Source of the DNA: an uncultured Flavobacteriaceae bacterium | GTDB lineage: Bacteria; Bacteroidota; Bacteroidia; Flavobacteriales; Flavobacteriaceae | Length of the DNA: 64,000 nt | Assembly: GCA_947504035.1 (NCBI GenBank) | Contig: CANNGA010000002.1 | Coordinates: forward strand, 310,001 to 374,000 | Direction of reading: 5' to 3' | The notes under the pieces: model-generated | Told to the model about the DNA's origin: nothing | Seen by the model: only the letters and a program-made list of their open reading frames with translations | Databases searched by the model: none | Shown: positions 25,126-34,726 of the stretch, piece by piece | Position numbering within the stretch: the stretch's first letter is position 1 | How the letters are laid out: each line of letters begins with the position of its first letter | Position numbers and translations under genes: made by a program

Positions 25126-26037
25126 ATGGATTACCAAGCAATATTAGAAACGATATACCAGCAGGTTACTGCTATTAAAGATAAAGGAACACCCGCAGCT
25201 TATATTCCCGAATTGGCGCATATAGATGTGAACAATTTTGGCTTGTATCTGCAAAACAATACAGGCGATGTATACGGTGTTGGAGAATACGATACCAAAT
25301 TCTCTATTCAAAGTATTTCCAAAGCACTCGCACTTGCCTTAGCATCTTCGTTTGATGCTGTCGACATCTTAAAACGGGTAGATGTAGAGCCTTCCGGACA
25401 TCCCTTTAACCAATTAGCGCTTATTGAAATAGAAAATGGCATCCCTAGAAATCCATTTATAAATTCTGGAGCTATTGTAATTGCCGATATATTAGTATCC
25501 CAATTGGAAAATCCTAAAGCCGATTTTCTTAATTATGTACGCGATATAACGGGAGATACCAGCATCGCCTACGATTTAAACGTAGCAGCATCTGAAAAAG
25601 CAACAGGACATAAAAATTTTGCAGCAGCGCACCTTTTAAAATCGTTTGGGAATCTACATAATGATGTCGATACTGTTTTAGATTTTTACTTTCACCAATG
25701 TGCCTTACACATGTCTTGCGTACAAATAGCTAAAGCCTTCCATTTATTTGCCAATAGAGGCAAATGCCAAGTCAATAAATTACGCCTCACAGAACAAAAA
25801 GTAAAACGTATTAATGCGATTATGCTAACCTGTGGTTTTTATGATGAAGCGGGCGAGTTTGCTTTCGAAGTCGGTTTACCAGGCAAAAGTGGAGTTGGTG
25901 GCGGCATTGTAGCGCTTCTACCCGATAATTTTGTAATTTCTGTATGGGCGCCAGGACTTAATAAACGCGGCAATTCTAAACTAGGCATGCTAGCCCTAGA
26001 ACAATTTACAACCAAAACAGAATTATCTATTTTTTAA
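25126..26037 (+). CDS. glsA: glutaminase
   Basis: The protein has 303 residues. It is the beta-lactamase-like serine glutaminase: the catalytic motif S-x-x-K is KFSIQSISKAL (near 65), INSGAIVIADI (near 110) and a GLPGKSGVGGGIVA loop near 255. It hydrolyses glutamine to glutamate and ammonia. The neighbour gcvT also releases ammonia, but no shared pathway is implied. The start is 3 bp after gcvT. Confidence 0.95.
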   Translation: MDYQAILETIYQQVTAIKDKGTPAAYIPELAHIDVNNFGLYLQNNTGDVYGVGEYDTKFSIQSISKALALALASSFDAVDILKRVDVEPSGHPFNQLALIEIENGIPRNPFINSGAIVIADILVSQLENPKADFLNYVRDITGDTSIAYDLNVAASEKATGHKNFAAAHLLKSFGNLHNDVDTVLDFYFHQCALHMSCVQIAKAFHLFANRGKCQVNKLRLTEQKVKRINAIMLTCGFYDEAGEFAFEVGLPGKSGVGGGIVALLPDNFVISVWAPGLNKRGNSKLGMLALEQFTTKTELSIF

Positions 26038-26061
26038 ACCTCTTGCTTTAGGCAGTGGCAT

Positions 26062-26898
26062 ATGAAAGAAGGACAGGAAAAGCATAGAATATTGGTGTTA
26101 GGTGGCAGCGGTTTTTTGGGTAACGCTATTTATAAAGAACTTTGTGCTTATTTTAAAACCTATGCAACGTTTAACAGGCCCAATACGGCATTAGAGGGCA
26201 ATCATCAATTTTTCGAATACAATTTTGAAGAAGATGATATTTATGATATCCTTGCTTTTGTAAAACCAAGTATCGTAATTTCTGCCGTTCGAGGCGACTT
26301 CTCCAAACAAGTCTTATTACACCAACATCTCGCAGAGTATGTAGTCACCCATGATATTAAACTCTTATTTCTATCTTCGGCTAATGTATTCGATGCCTAC
26401 AGTAAATTTCCTAGTTATGAAGAAGACAAAACTTTAAGTCATAGTGTTTTTGGGCATTTCAAAATTAAAATTGAAAACATGTTACTCCGGTTGCCACGAC
26501 GTCAAGTCGCCATATTAAGGCTGCCTATGGTGTTTGGCAATCAATCGCCACGTATTGCAGAGTTGACACAGCACATTAAAGACGGGACGCCCATAGAAAT
26601 TTTTCCAAATCTTATCATGAATGTGGCTACAGCCTCTAAAGTCACACAGCAAATTCATTACATCATTAACCGTAAAAAATTTGGCGTCTTTCACTTAGGA
26701 ACTACAGATCTTGTGCATCATGACGATTTTATGAAAGACCTGATACAAACCTTAGCCCTAGAACAACAAGCGCATTATAAACGTGTTTACACCACCAACG
26801 ACGAACGGTATTTGGCGGTGTTACCCAAATTTAATGCCTTGCCCAAACAGCTGCAATACCAAAGTGCTTACCTCTTGGAAGAATTGCAAAAACCTTAA
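26062..26898 (+). CDS. NAD(P)-dependent sugar epimerase/reductase (RmlD-like)
   Basis: The protein has 278 residues. The N-terminal nucleotide-binding motif is LVLGGSGFLGNAIYKEL (11-27). Strands FLSSANVFDAY and LRLPMVFGN match extended SDR proteins of the RmlD type. The active-site Tyr-x3-Lys is not clear: the expected region reads HSVFGHFKIKIENML. The role may be dTDP-sugar or nucleotide-sugar modification. It lies 24 bp after glsA in the same direction. Confidence 0.75.
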   Translation: MKEGQEKHRILVLGGSGFLGNAIYKELCAYFKTYATFNRPNTALEGNHQFFEYNFEEDDIYDILAFVKPSIVISAVRGDFSKQVLLHQHLAEYVVTHDIKLLFLSSANVFDAYSKFPSYEEDKTLSHSVFGHFKIKIENMLLRLPRRQVAILRLPMVFGNQSPRIAELTQHIKDGTPIEIFPNLIMNVATASKVTQQIHYIINRKKFGVFHLGTTDLVHHDDFMKDLIQTLALEQQAHYKRVYTTNDERYLAVLPKFNALPKQLQYQSAYLLEELQKP

Positions 26899-26995
26899 CC
26901 TTAAGGTTAAAAATCAGTTCGTTTTCTTAGCGTATCACTTTAAATTACCCTAAATTGGCTACACATTAGAACAATAGATTTTAAACACAGTACTC

Positions 26996-27289
26996 ATGGA
27001 AAAGTTAACGGAACTACAGATTAAATCACAGTTAGTACAAATGCCAGAATGGGAATATGACGACAATGCCATTCATGCCGAATTTGAATTCGACAATTTT
27101 AAAGACTGCTTTAGTGCCATGAGTCGCATCGCTTTCGAGTGCGAAGCCCTTAACCACCACCCCGATTGGTCTAATGTTTACAACGTGCTTTCAATTACTT
27201 TAACGACACACGATGTGAATGGGGTTACCCTAAAAGATATTGAGTTAGCTAAAGCCATAGACGCTATTGTAGTACCCGAAGAAGATTAA
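26996..27289 (+). CDS. 4a-hydroxytetrahydrobiopterin dehydratase (PCD/DCoH)
   Basis: The protein has 97 residues, the full family length. The signature ALNHHPDWSNVYNVL (about 55-70) includes the catalytic His pair, followed by LTTHDVNGVTLKDIELAKAID. It recycles the pterin cofactor made by aromatic amino acid hydroxylases. No hydroxylase gene is visible nearby. Confidence 0.93.
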   Translation: MEKLTELQIKSQLVQMPEWEYDDNAIHAEFEFDNFKDCFSAMSRIAFECEALNHHPDWSNVYNVLSITLTTHDVNGVTLKDIELAKAIDAIVVPEED

Positions 27290-27290
27290 A

Positions 27291-27321
27291 TTTGCAATTA
27301 TCTAAGCTATTTTTAACTTTG
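27291..27321 (+). promoter_or_regulatory. Bacteroidota-type promoter for yebC
   Basis: TTTG (27291-27294) is spaced 19 nt from TAACTTTG (27314-27321). Both match the Bacteroidota -33/-7 consensus; the -7 box is 19 bp before the ATG. Confidence 0.6.
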
Positions 27322-27340
27322 TCAATCTAAAATTAGAACT

Positions 27341-28060
27341 ATGGGAAGAGCTTTTGAATTTCGGAAAGCAAGAAAAATGAAACGCTGGTCGGCAATGAGT
27401 AAGGCCTTTACACGTATTGGAAAAGATATTGTAATGGCAGTAAAAGAAGGCGGGCCAGACCCGGATAGCAATTCCCGACTACGTGCAATTATACAGAATG
27501 CCAAGTCTGTAAATATGCCAAAAGACAATGTAGAGCGCGCCATTAAGCGTGCCTCAGATAAAAGTCAAGGCGATTATAAAGAAGTTATTTTTGAAGGCTA
27601 TGCACCGCACGGTATTGCTATACTTGTAGAAACAGCTACAGATAACAACACGCGAACCGTTGCGAATGTAAGAAGCTACTTTAACAAATGTGATGGCAGT
27701 TTAGGCACATCAGGTTCGGTAGTGTTTATGTTCGATCACACCTGTAATTTTAGAATTAATGCTGAAGGTTTAGATCCTGAAGAGGTAGAACTCGAATTTA
27801 TAGATTATGGAGCCGAAGAAGTTTTTGCCGATGAAGATGGTATTTTAATTTACGCCCCTTTTGAAAGCTTTGGAGCGATCCAAGCAGCCTTAGAAGAAAA
27901 AGGCGTTGAAATTTTATCCTCTGGTTTCGAGCGTATTCCGCAGGTCACTAAACCATTATCTGGAGATAAAGTTGCCGATGTGGAAAAGCTTTTAGAAAAG
28001 TTAGAAGAAGATGACGATGTGCAAAACGTTTACCATACTATGGAAGAAACAGAGGCATAG
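27341..28060 (+). CDS. yebC: YebC/PmpR family regulator
   Basis: The protein has 239 residues. It begins MGRAFEFRKARKMKRWSAM, the family's conserved N-terminus, then the helical DNA-binding region (KSVNMPKDNVERAIKRAS), EVIFEGYAPHGIAILVE and the FDHTCNFRI core. Members act as transcription regulators, and some YebC proteins help translation of difficult sequences. A strong hairpin terminator follows. Confidence 0.95.
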   Translation: MGRAFEFRKARKMKRWSAMSKAFTRIGKDIVMAVKEGGPDPDSNSRLRAIIQNAKSVNMPKDNVERAIKRASDKSQGDYKEVIFEGYAPHGIAILVETATDNNTRTVANVRSYFNKCDGSLGTSGSVVFMFDHTCNFRINAEGLDPEEVELEFIDYGAEEVFADEDGILIYAPFESFGAIQAALEEKGVEILSSGFERIPQVTKPLSGDKVADVEKLLEKLEEDDDVQNVYHTMEETEA

Positions 28061-28084
28061 TCACCCCTAAAACGCTACAAAAAT

Positions 28085-28122
28085 ACGCCGAAGCAACCTT
28101 AAATATGTTTCGGCGTTTTTTT
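28085..28122 (+). terminator. terminator after yebC
   Basis: The stem ACGCCGAA/TTCGGCGT is closed over a 16-nt loop and followed by a T-run. It lies 25 bp past the yebC stop. Confidence 0.8.
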
Positions 28123-28313
28123 ATACCTACTTCCCTCCTAGCTTCGTTTGTGTTATGTTAGGTCGTCTTTTAGCATTGCTTAATAGTAATGTAAAAAAGC
28201 CGCATACGGTTCGCTGTCTGAAATTTAAATCCGTTCTACGAATATCTCAATCAAAAGAACTATACTTTTATATATTTGTGCACACATAATATATGCAATA
28301 ACCTGCTATAATC

Positions 28314-29456
28314 ATGAAGAAAAAAGTAATACGAACTGCTACCATTCCAGTGTCATTGTCTGGACTCTTAAAAGGACAACTGCAATTTTTAGGACAGCAT
28401 TTTGAGGTCATAGGTGTTTCATCCTACGATAAAGAAGTCCTTAAAGTATTGGAAGAACGCGAGCAAATCCGTACCAAAGCCATAGAAATAAAACGACAGA
28501 TTTCGGTATTTAAAGATTTTAAATCACTTGTACAACTGTATTTGTATTTTAGAAAAGAAAAACCATTTATCGTACATTCTATAACCCCTAAAGCGGGTCT
28601 GTTAAGTATGGTAGCAGCAAAATTAGCAGGTGTGCCACATCGCTTGCATACGTTTACAGGGCTAATATTCCCAACCAAAACAGGATTTAGTCAGAAGTTG
28701 CTTATTACCATGGATCGCATTTTATGCGCTTGTGCAACTAAAATTTTTCCCGAAGGCAATGGGGTTAAAAATGATTTAATCAACTATAAAATCACCTCTA
28801 AACCTTTAGAAATTATTGCAAATGGTAATGTAAATGGTATTGACACCAGTTATTTTGCACCCAGTCAATTTACTGCTACAGAAATAAATGCCTTAAAAGA
28901 AAAACTTGGTATTGCAGCAACTGATTTTGTATTTGTTTTTATAGGACGGTTGGTTAAAGATAAAGGCATTAATGAATTGGCAAATGTGTTTTCAAAACTA
29001 AGCAAAGCCCATACTTCTGTTAAATTGTTATTGGTAGGAGGTTATGAAGCTGAGTTAGACCCTGTAGCCCCTTCAACCTATGACATTATAGAAAACAACC
29101 CTCATGTTATTAGCACAGGTTGGGTAGATGATGTACGTCCCTATTTAGCAGTATCCAATATTTTAGCTTTTCCAAGTTACCGCGAAGGCTTTCCTAATGT
29201 TGTCATTCAAGCGGGTGCTATGGGCGTACCTAGTATTGTAACCAATATTAATGGAAGTAACGAAATTATTAAGGATGGTGAAAACGGCGTTATTATTCCT
29301 GTTAAAGACGAAACGGCACTATACGATGCAATGCAGGCTATGCTTGAGTCTCAAACACCTTTTAAAGCAGATGTGTGCAGAGCCTTAATCACCTCGCGTT
29401 TTGAAACACAAGTGGTTTGGGATGGCGTGCTTGATGCTTATCAACAACTCCAATAA
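28314..29456 (+). CDS. glycosyltransferase family 4
   Basis: The protein has 380 residues with a GT-B fold. The N-terminal acceptor half has FIVHSITPKAGLLSMVAAKL. The C-terminal donor half has FVFIGRLVKDKGINEL, LLLVGGYEAELD, AFPSYREGFPNVVIQAGAMG (E-x7-E motif) and NGVIIPVKDE. It is a surface-polysaccharide glycosyltransferase, probably retaining. It is first in the polysaccharide locus. A -7-like TATATTTG lies at 28271-28278. Confidence 0.92.
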   Translation: MKKKVIRTATIPVSLSGLLKGQLQFLGQHFEVIGVSSYDKEVLKVLEEREQIRTKAIEIKRQISVFKDFKSLVQLYLYFRKEKPFIVHSITPKAGLLSMVAAKLAGVPHRLHTFTGLIFPTKTGFSQKLLITMDRILCACATKIFPEGNGVKNDLINYKITSKPLEIIANGNVNGIDTSYFAPSQFTATEINALKEKLGIAATDFVFVFIGRLVKDKGINELANVFSKLSKAHTSVKLLLVGGYEAELDPVAPSTYDIIENNPHVISTGWVDDVRPYLAVSNILAFPSYREGFPNVVIQAGAMGVPSIVTNINGSNEIIKDGENGVIIPVKDETALYDAMQAMLESQTPFKADVCRALITSRFETQVVWDGVLDAYQQLQ

Positions 29457-29483
29457 AATAGTAGCTTACCTACTCTATTCCCA

Positions 29484-30800
29484 ATGAAAACTCAAATCGC
29501 AGCATTATTCGCATTATTTCGGTACCAGGCCTTTTGGACGATGGACCGTATAAAGGGAGGGCCTGTTAAAACACATCTAAAAGCCATTACGAATAGTATT
29601 GAGCACACGCTTCCAGAAGTTCAAAAACAACAGCGTCTAGAAAAACTAGAAGCACTACTCGCCCACTGTAAAGCTACCGTGCCTTTTTATGAAAAAGGAT
29701 ATCAAACAGCATCAGGCCTAGACGCGTTTCCTGTGGTAGACAAACGTATTATTTCTAATGATTACGAGCAGTTTACTTCAAAAACGTATCGCGATACTAA
29801 AAACACCATTCGTAAAACCAGTGGGTCTACAGGCACACCTTTTCAGGTGGCGCATAACGCCAACAAAGTACACCGAAATACAGCAGACAATTTATACTTT
29901 TCAAAAAAAGCAGGGTATAAAATAGGTACTAGTTTATACTATGTACGGCACTGGAATGCTGCTTATAAAAAAGCAGGATGGCAAAACTGGCTGCAAAATT
30001 TAAAACCCATAGAAGCCGTAGATCTTAAACCTAAAACAATAGAAGCCTTTCTAGAACGTATGGTAGCCGATCCTTCTAAAATAAGTATTTTAGGTTTTCC
30101 TTCAGCTCTAGAAGTGGTATGTAAACATTTAGACGCTAAAAATGCGGCTCCTTTTCCTTTTAAGGTGACGTCTGCTATTGCAATGGCAGAAGCTCTAAAC
30201 AGTTACACCACAACTAAAATGGCCTATTATTTCAATACCACCATGGTATCGCGCTATTCAAATATGGAAGCGGGTATTTTAGCCCAGGCACCTGTTGAAA
30301 ATCCTGCGGTTTTTACTATAAACACAGCCTCTTATCATATCGAAATTTTAAATTTAAATGAGGATACACCAGCTCCTAAAGGCACTTTAGGTAGAATTGT
30401 AATCACCGATTTGTACAATTACGCCATGCCACTTGTACGTTACGATACGGGCGATCTGGGAACTATAGAAACCAATGGAAATAGGCGTGTTTTTACTAAA
30501 ATAGAAGGTCGAAAATCGGATACAATTTATGATACCAAAGGGCATGTGGTCTCTTCCTTTATGATGACCTCTATCATAAATTACGCTAACATCAACCAAG
30601 TCCAGTTGATACAATACGATAAAACAGCATACGAATTGAAATTAAATGTTACTCCACATTTCAATTTGGAAGCAAAACTTAGGGAAGAATTCAAAACGTT
30701 TCTAGGCGCAGATGCTACGCTTACCATAAGTTATGTAGATGCCATTCCTTTATTAAATTCTGGTAAAAGAAAATACACGCTTAACACCTACAAAACATAG
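29484..30800 (+). CDS. CapK/PaaK-like AMP-dependent ligase
   Basis: The protein has 438 residues. The adenylation P-loop is RKTSGSTGTPFQV, followed by SRYSNMEAGILAQ and LVRYDTGDLG, which match the phenylacetate-CoA ligase group. CapK-type members are common in capsule and O-antigen loci and are thought to activate a carboxyl group for transfer to a sugar. The gene is 28 bp after the glycosyltransferase. Confidence 0.88.
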   Translation: MKTQIAALFALFRYQAFWTMDRIKGGPVKTHLKAITNSIEHTLPEVQKQQRLEKLEALLAHCKATVPFYEKGYQTASGLDAFPVVDKRIISNDYEQFTSKTYRDTKNTIRKTSGSTGTPFQVAHNANKVHRNTADNLYFSKKAGYKIGTSLYYVRHWNAAYKKAGWQNWLQNLKPIEAVDLKPKTIEAFLERMVADPSKISILGFPSALEVVCKHLDAKNAAPFPFKVTSAIAMAEALNSYTTTKMAYYFNTTMVSRYSNMEAGILAQAPVENPAVFTINTASYHIEILNLNEDTPAPKGTLGRIVITDLYNYAMPLVRYDTGDLGTIETNGNRRVFTKIEGRKSDTIYDTKGHVVSSFMMTSIINYANINQVQLIQYDKTAYELKLNVTPHFNLEAKLREEFKTFLGADATLTISYVDAIPLLNSGKRKYTLNTYKT

Positions 30801-30963
30801 AAAAAAACAACATTTGTTACTTATTTTAAAGATTTAACTTACGTTAATTTATTTTAAAACTACAAGGTCTATATAAATGTTATATTTTAACATTTACAAA
30901 AAACTAAAACACCAAAAGCATCGTATAATTTTTAAGAACACCCCTTTTTTAAAAGTTTAATTA

Positions 30964-31632
30964 ATGACAAAACAAAATGTAGTAGTAATAGGTGCATCTG
31001 GACATGCAAGTGTTATTATCGATATCATAGAACAGTTAGAAATCTATACTATTGTGGGCTTGATTGATAGTTATAAACCCAAAGGGTTTAAATTATTTAA
31101 TTATAGTGTTTTAGGTAGTGAATCTGAACTCAGTACTTTAATAGAAACACATCAAATTTTTGGAGGTATTGTTGCTATAGGCGACAATGCAACCCGACAG
31201 GCTATGGTAGAAAACATCGCCGCATCAAATCCAAATTTTTCATTTATATCGGCCATACATCCTACAGCTATTATCGGGAAACAAGTACATGTTGCTGAGG
31301 GCACTGTAGTTGTGGCTGGTGCGATAATTAATAGCAATACCCATGTAGGTGCGCATTGTATTGTAAATACGAAAGCTTCTATAGGTCACGATTGTAATAT
31401 TGCAACGTTTTCTAGTGTGGCTTCTGGAGCCACTATAGGTGGTGGTGTTCGTGTAGAAACGGGTGCCATTATTTGTTTAGGCGCTACTATACTTGGCAAC
31501 TTAACAATTGGCGCACATGCGCTTTTAGGTGCTGGTGCCGTAGCAGCAAGAGATATTGCCAGTTATGCCATTGCTATAGGTGTTCCAGCAAAAGTTGTGA
31601 AGCAACGAAAAGCAGACACACCTTATCTATAA
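30964..31632 (+). CDS. PglD/NeuD-type sugar O- or N-acetyltransferase
   Basis: The protein has 222 residues. The N-terminal Rossmann-like part has VVVIGASGHASVIIDIIEQ. The C-terminal left-handed beta-helix has hexapeptide repeats (TVVVAGAIINSNTHVGAHC, IGHDCNIATFSSVASGATIG), with the catalytic His in SIGHDCN. It acetylates amino groups (PglD type) or hydroxyls of sugars (NeuD type). With the sugar transferases downstream, a 4-acetamido product is likely. Confidence 0.88.
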   Translation: MTKQNVVVIGASGHASVIIDIIEQLEIYTIVGLIDSYKPKGFKLFNYSVLGSESELSTLIETHQIFGGIVAIGDNATRQAMVENIAASNPNFSFISAIHPTAIIGKQVHVAEGTVVVAGAIINSNTHVGAHCIVNTKASIGHDCNIATFSSVASGATIGGGVRVETGAIICLGATILGNLTIGAHALLGAGAVAARDIASYAIAIGVPAKVVKQRKADTPYL

Positions 31633-31801
31633 AATGGATGTAAAGGGACTTTAGCCTAACACACTATAAACCGTATTAAAATGACAATCTATTTCATCGG
31701 TAATTGCGGTATGCTTATCTAATATTTTAAAAGGAGAAAATAAAATTTTAACGATTAGATTTTATTCTAATTGCTTTTATATACATTTGAAACTTATAAG
31801 G

Positions 31802-31835
31802 AAGACACCGGCGCTATTAAAAGCGTTATTGTCTT
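31802..31835. other. hairpin in the leader of the 362-aa gene
   Basis: Nested arms AAGACA/TGTCTT and CGCT/AGCG lie 41-74 bp before the ATG at 31876. It could be an attenuator or RNA-stability hairpin. The interval 31633-31875 holds no gene. Confidence 0.35.
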
Positions 31836-31875
31836 GTCTTAATAGTTTTAAATTTTTTATAGAGACGCATTAGGA

Positions 31876-32964
31876 ATGAATCAAGATTTAAGTATAGTCA
31901 CGCTTACTAAGGCCGATTTAAAACAGGCTTTAAAAGACAATACCTACTGGGGCGCTTCTTCTAATGTGGTGCCATTTTCTAAAAGTAAAGCCTTCTGGTT
32001 GTTAGCTAATGACCGTATAGCAGATAACGATCTCTGCGCCGTACTAGGCCTTGAAAAAGAAGAATTGGTATCATTTGTATATATCATACCAGATCTTTTA
32101 AATACAGATCAAGGCACTACTAAAGTGTATTGGAGCAGACGTTGGTGGATTCATCCTAAATTTAAAGACACCGTACTGCCTACATTTACTATGACCACGG
32201 CTTTAAATGCTGTAAATCATAAAATGATTATAAAATTTTTGGGTAGAGATGTAGAGGCTTATTATGAAAAACAACCTTTTAAAAAAGTTGCCGAACGTAC
32301 CCGTTATTACATAGTTTTTAATGCAGATGCAGAACTCATTACTGCCAAAATAAAAGGTCTTAGCCGTTTATCTTGGATTCTAAAAGGTATAGACAAAACC
32401 TCTCTTAAAATTGCTAATGCCATAAATAAACGCAAATTAAAAACAAGCGCACTACAGTACAACTACGTATCACATATAGATAAGGATGTATGGGCGTTTA
32501 TGGCACCTCTATGTGCTAATGATGCTATTCCCAAAGACAGTGCCTATATCAACTGGCAGATAGACAATAACCAATACACAACAACCCTAGTAGAAAAACG
32601 CCATTCTAAAACCTGTCTCGTTGCAGGTGAAGCTAATACCATATTCAATACGAGTTTTACTGTTATAAAGGCCAATAAAATTATTGGATTTATTTCATTT
32701 TTAACCAGACGTCATGAGGCCGTTATACGGTACTTTGTTTGTGATGATGCGCATATAGCACTTTGTGCAGACGCACTTATAGAAAACGTTATTAGTGCTG
32801 GCGCTAGAAATATACAAACCGAAAACGAAGTATTAGGCCAATTGCTACAGCGTAAATTTTTTAATATACATACCAATACAAGAACACTATATGGGCTTGT
32901 AAATCATGCTATAGCTACAGAAACACCTCTGTTTTTTAACGATCGTGATGGAAACTTTGCTTAA
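31876..32964 (+). CDS. hypothetical protein with GNAT-like regions
   Basis: The protein has 362 residues and no signal peptide or membrane segment. Both halves look like GNAT folds (VYIIPDLLNTDQGTTKVYWS, RRWWIHPKFKDTVLPTFTMT; and IKANKIIGFISFLTRRHEAV). No acetyl-CoA loop is clear. The gene lies 6 bp before the adenylation gene, suggesting it acts with the acyl carrier system, for example in transfer of the loaded acyl or aminoacyl group. That function is inferred. Confidence 0.65.
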   Translation: MNQDLSIVTLTKADLKQALKDNTYWGASSNVVPFSKSKAFWLLANDRIADNDLCAVLGLEKEELVSFVYIIPDLLNTDQGTTKVYWSRRWWIHPKFKDTVLPTFTMTTALNAVNHKMIIKFLGRDVEAYYEKQPFKKVAERTRYYIVFNADAELITAKIKGLSRLSWILKGIDKTSLKIANAINKRKLKTSALQYNYVSHIDKDVWAFMAPLCANDAIPKDSAYINWQIDNNQYTTTLVEKRHSKTCLVAGEANTIFNTSFTVIKANKIIGFISFLTRRHEAVIRYFVCDDAHIALCADALIENVISAGARNIQTENEVLGQLLQRKFFNIHTNTRTLYGLVNHAIATETPLFFNDRDGNFA

Positions 32965-32970
32965 TATATT

Positions 32971-34479
32971 ATGAATTTTTTAGAACGTCTTAAACACACC
33001 ATACAAGAATACAGTACACACAATGCCTTTTTTATAAAAGAAACGTATTTTAAATATGAAGTCTTAAATCATGAAATTATAAAAATAAGACAGGCATTGC
33101 AAACCCGTATGACGGCTAAGGATAACTATGTTGGATTGGTTGTTCACAATGATATTCATACTTACGCTGCTATTATAGCGCTATGGTTAGAAGGTAAAGC
33201 CTATATTCCAATTAGTCCCGATGCACCCGCAGTTCGTAATACCGCCATTTTAAAAAGTACAGACACCACCTTTGTTATAGATGTGGCGCAAACATCGGTA
33301 TATGAAGCCAATTTTACAGTTTTAAACACGTCGTATTTAGAATTTCAGGACTTTCAATTACAAGAGAGTACCTTTAATCCCGACGCGATTGCCTATATAC
33401 TCTTTACTTCAGGGAGCACAGGGACACCTAAAGGGGTTTCTATTAGTTTCGATAATTTAGAAGGACTTATTACAGCAATAAAAGCAGATAAAGCACACGA
33501 CATTTACCCAGAAGACCGGTGTTTACAAATGTTTGAATTGACATTTGATTTTTCATTAGTCACATTTCTATACCCTTTACTTCATGGCGCTTGTGTTTAT
33601 ACCATTCCTAAGGATCAAATTAAGTATTTATACGTGTTTAAGCTTATTGTGCAACATAAGCTCACCTATTTGGTCATGACACCTTCTATTATTAACTATT
33701 TGCAACCCTACTTTAATGAGATACATGCAGAGGCTATACGCTATTGTTGTTTTGGCGCTGCGCCTCTTTTACATGATGTATTACGCAAATGGGAAAACTG
33801 CATACCCAATGCTACAGTATACAATTCGTATGGCCCTACAGAATACACAGTAACCACTAGTTATTACAAGCTGTCTGGGACGACGCATTTACAAACCAAA
33901 AATGGTGTTATAGCGATAGGGAAACCAATGCAAAGTATAGACGCTATTATCGTAGATGAAAATCACAATGAAATTCCAAATAATACTCCAGGCGAACTTT
34001 GTCTTGCAGGCCGGCAGTTAACTACAGGCTACTGGAAAAATCCAGAACAAAACGCAAAAGCCTTTTTCGAAGCTTCTCACGAACACCAAACAAAACGGTT
34101 CTATAAAACAGGGGATTTATGCATCAAAGCAGATTCGGGAGTCTTTATTTTTATAGGTAGAAAGGATTTTCAAGTTAAAATTCAAGGTTATAGAATCGAA
34201 CTGGGTGAGATTGAATTTCAAGCACGTAAAATCATTACCGATCTAAACTTTACAGTATTAGATGTGGATTTAGATACTGGAGACAAAACGTTGTTACTTG
34301 TAGTAGAATCTGCTATCGGTTTTGATGATGCACCAGTTCTAACACATCTAAAAACCACTTTACCAGATTATATGGTGCCTAAACATACCATGTGTATTGC
34401 CGAACTGCCGCATAATAGAAATGGCAAACTAGATAGAGGGCAATTAAGAACGTATTTTAAAAACAAATCAAATGGATAG
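32971..34479 (+). CDS. amino-acid/acyl adenylation enzyme (DltA/NRPS A-domain-like)
   Basis: The protein has 502 residues, a stand-alone adenylation domain. Motifs in order: YILFTSGSTGTPKGVSIS (A3), FELTFDFSLVT, YNSYGPTEYTVT (A5), GELCLAGRQLTTGYW, FYKTGDLC (A7), GRKDFQVKIQGYRIELGEIE (A8) and NRNGKLDR (A10, catalytic Lys). It activates a carboxylate as an adenylate and loads it onto a carrier. The next gene is an acyl carrier protein overlapping by 8 bp, the arrangement of DltA/DltC. The substrate is unknown. Confidence 0.9.
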   Translation: MNFLERLKHTIQEYSTHNAFFIKETYFKYEVLNHEIIKIRQALQTRMTAKDNYVGLVVHNDIHTYAAIIALWLEGKAYIPISPDAPAVRNTAILKSTDTTFVIDVAQTSVYEANFTVLNTSYLEFQDFQLQESTFNPDAIAYILFTSGSTGTPKGVSISFDNLEGLITAIKADKAHDIYPEDRCLQMFELTFDFSLVTFLYPLLHGACVYTIPKDQIKYLYVFKLIVQHKLTYLVMTPSIINYLQPYFNEIHAEAIRYCCFGAAPLLHDVLRKWENCIPNATVYNSYGPTEYTVTTSYYKLSGTTHLQTKNGVIAIGKPMQSIDAIIVDENHNEIPNNTPGELCLAGRQLTTGYWKNPEQNAKAFFEASHEHQTKRFYKTGDLCIKADSGVFIFIGRKDFQVKIQGYRIELGEIEFQARKIITDLNFTVLDVDLDTGDKTLLLVVESAIGFDDAPVLTHLKTTLPDYMVPKHTMCIAELPHNRNGKLDRGQLRTYFKNKSNG

Positions 34480-34720
34480 AGACGATATTTTATTAAAAGT
34501 AAATGCTGCGTTTGCAAAAATTTTAGAACACTCTAATTTTAACTTAGAAGACACTACCACGGCAGCAGATGTTGACGGTTGGGAATCTGTAACGCACATG
34601 TTAATTATTAATGAGATTGAACAGGTATTTAATATCAAATTCAAACTCATGGATTTAATGGGTATGAATAATGTTGGAGATTTATTGCGAACCATAACTG
34701 CAGAACTCAACACTAAATAG
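34472..34720 (+). CDS. acyl carrier protein
   Basis: The protein has 82 residues. The four-helix carrier fold has the phosphopantetheine Ser in DGWESVTHM (near 41). It overlaps the adenylation gene and ends 6 bp before the sugar transferase, so it is in the same operon. It is the likely acceptor for the adenylation enzyme. Confidence 0.88.
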   Translation: MDRDDILLKVNAAFAKILEHSNFNLEDTTTAADVDGWESVTHMLIINEIEQVFNIKFKLMDLMGMNNVGDLLRTITAELNTK

Positions 34721-34726
34721 TCCTCG

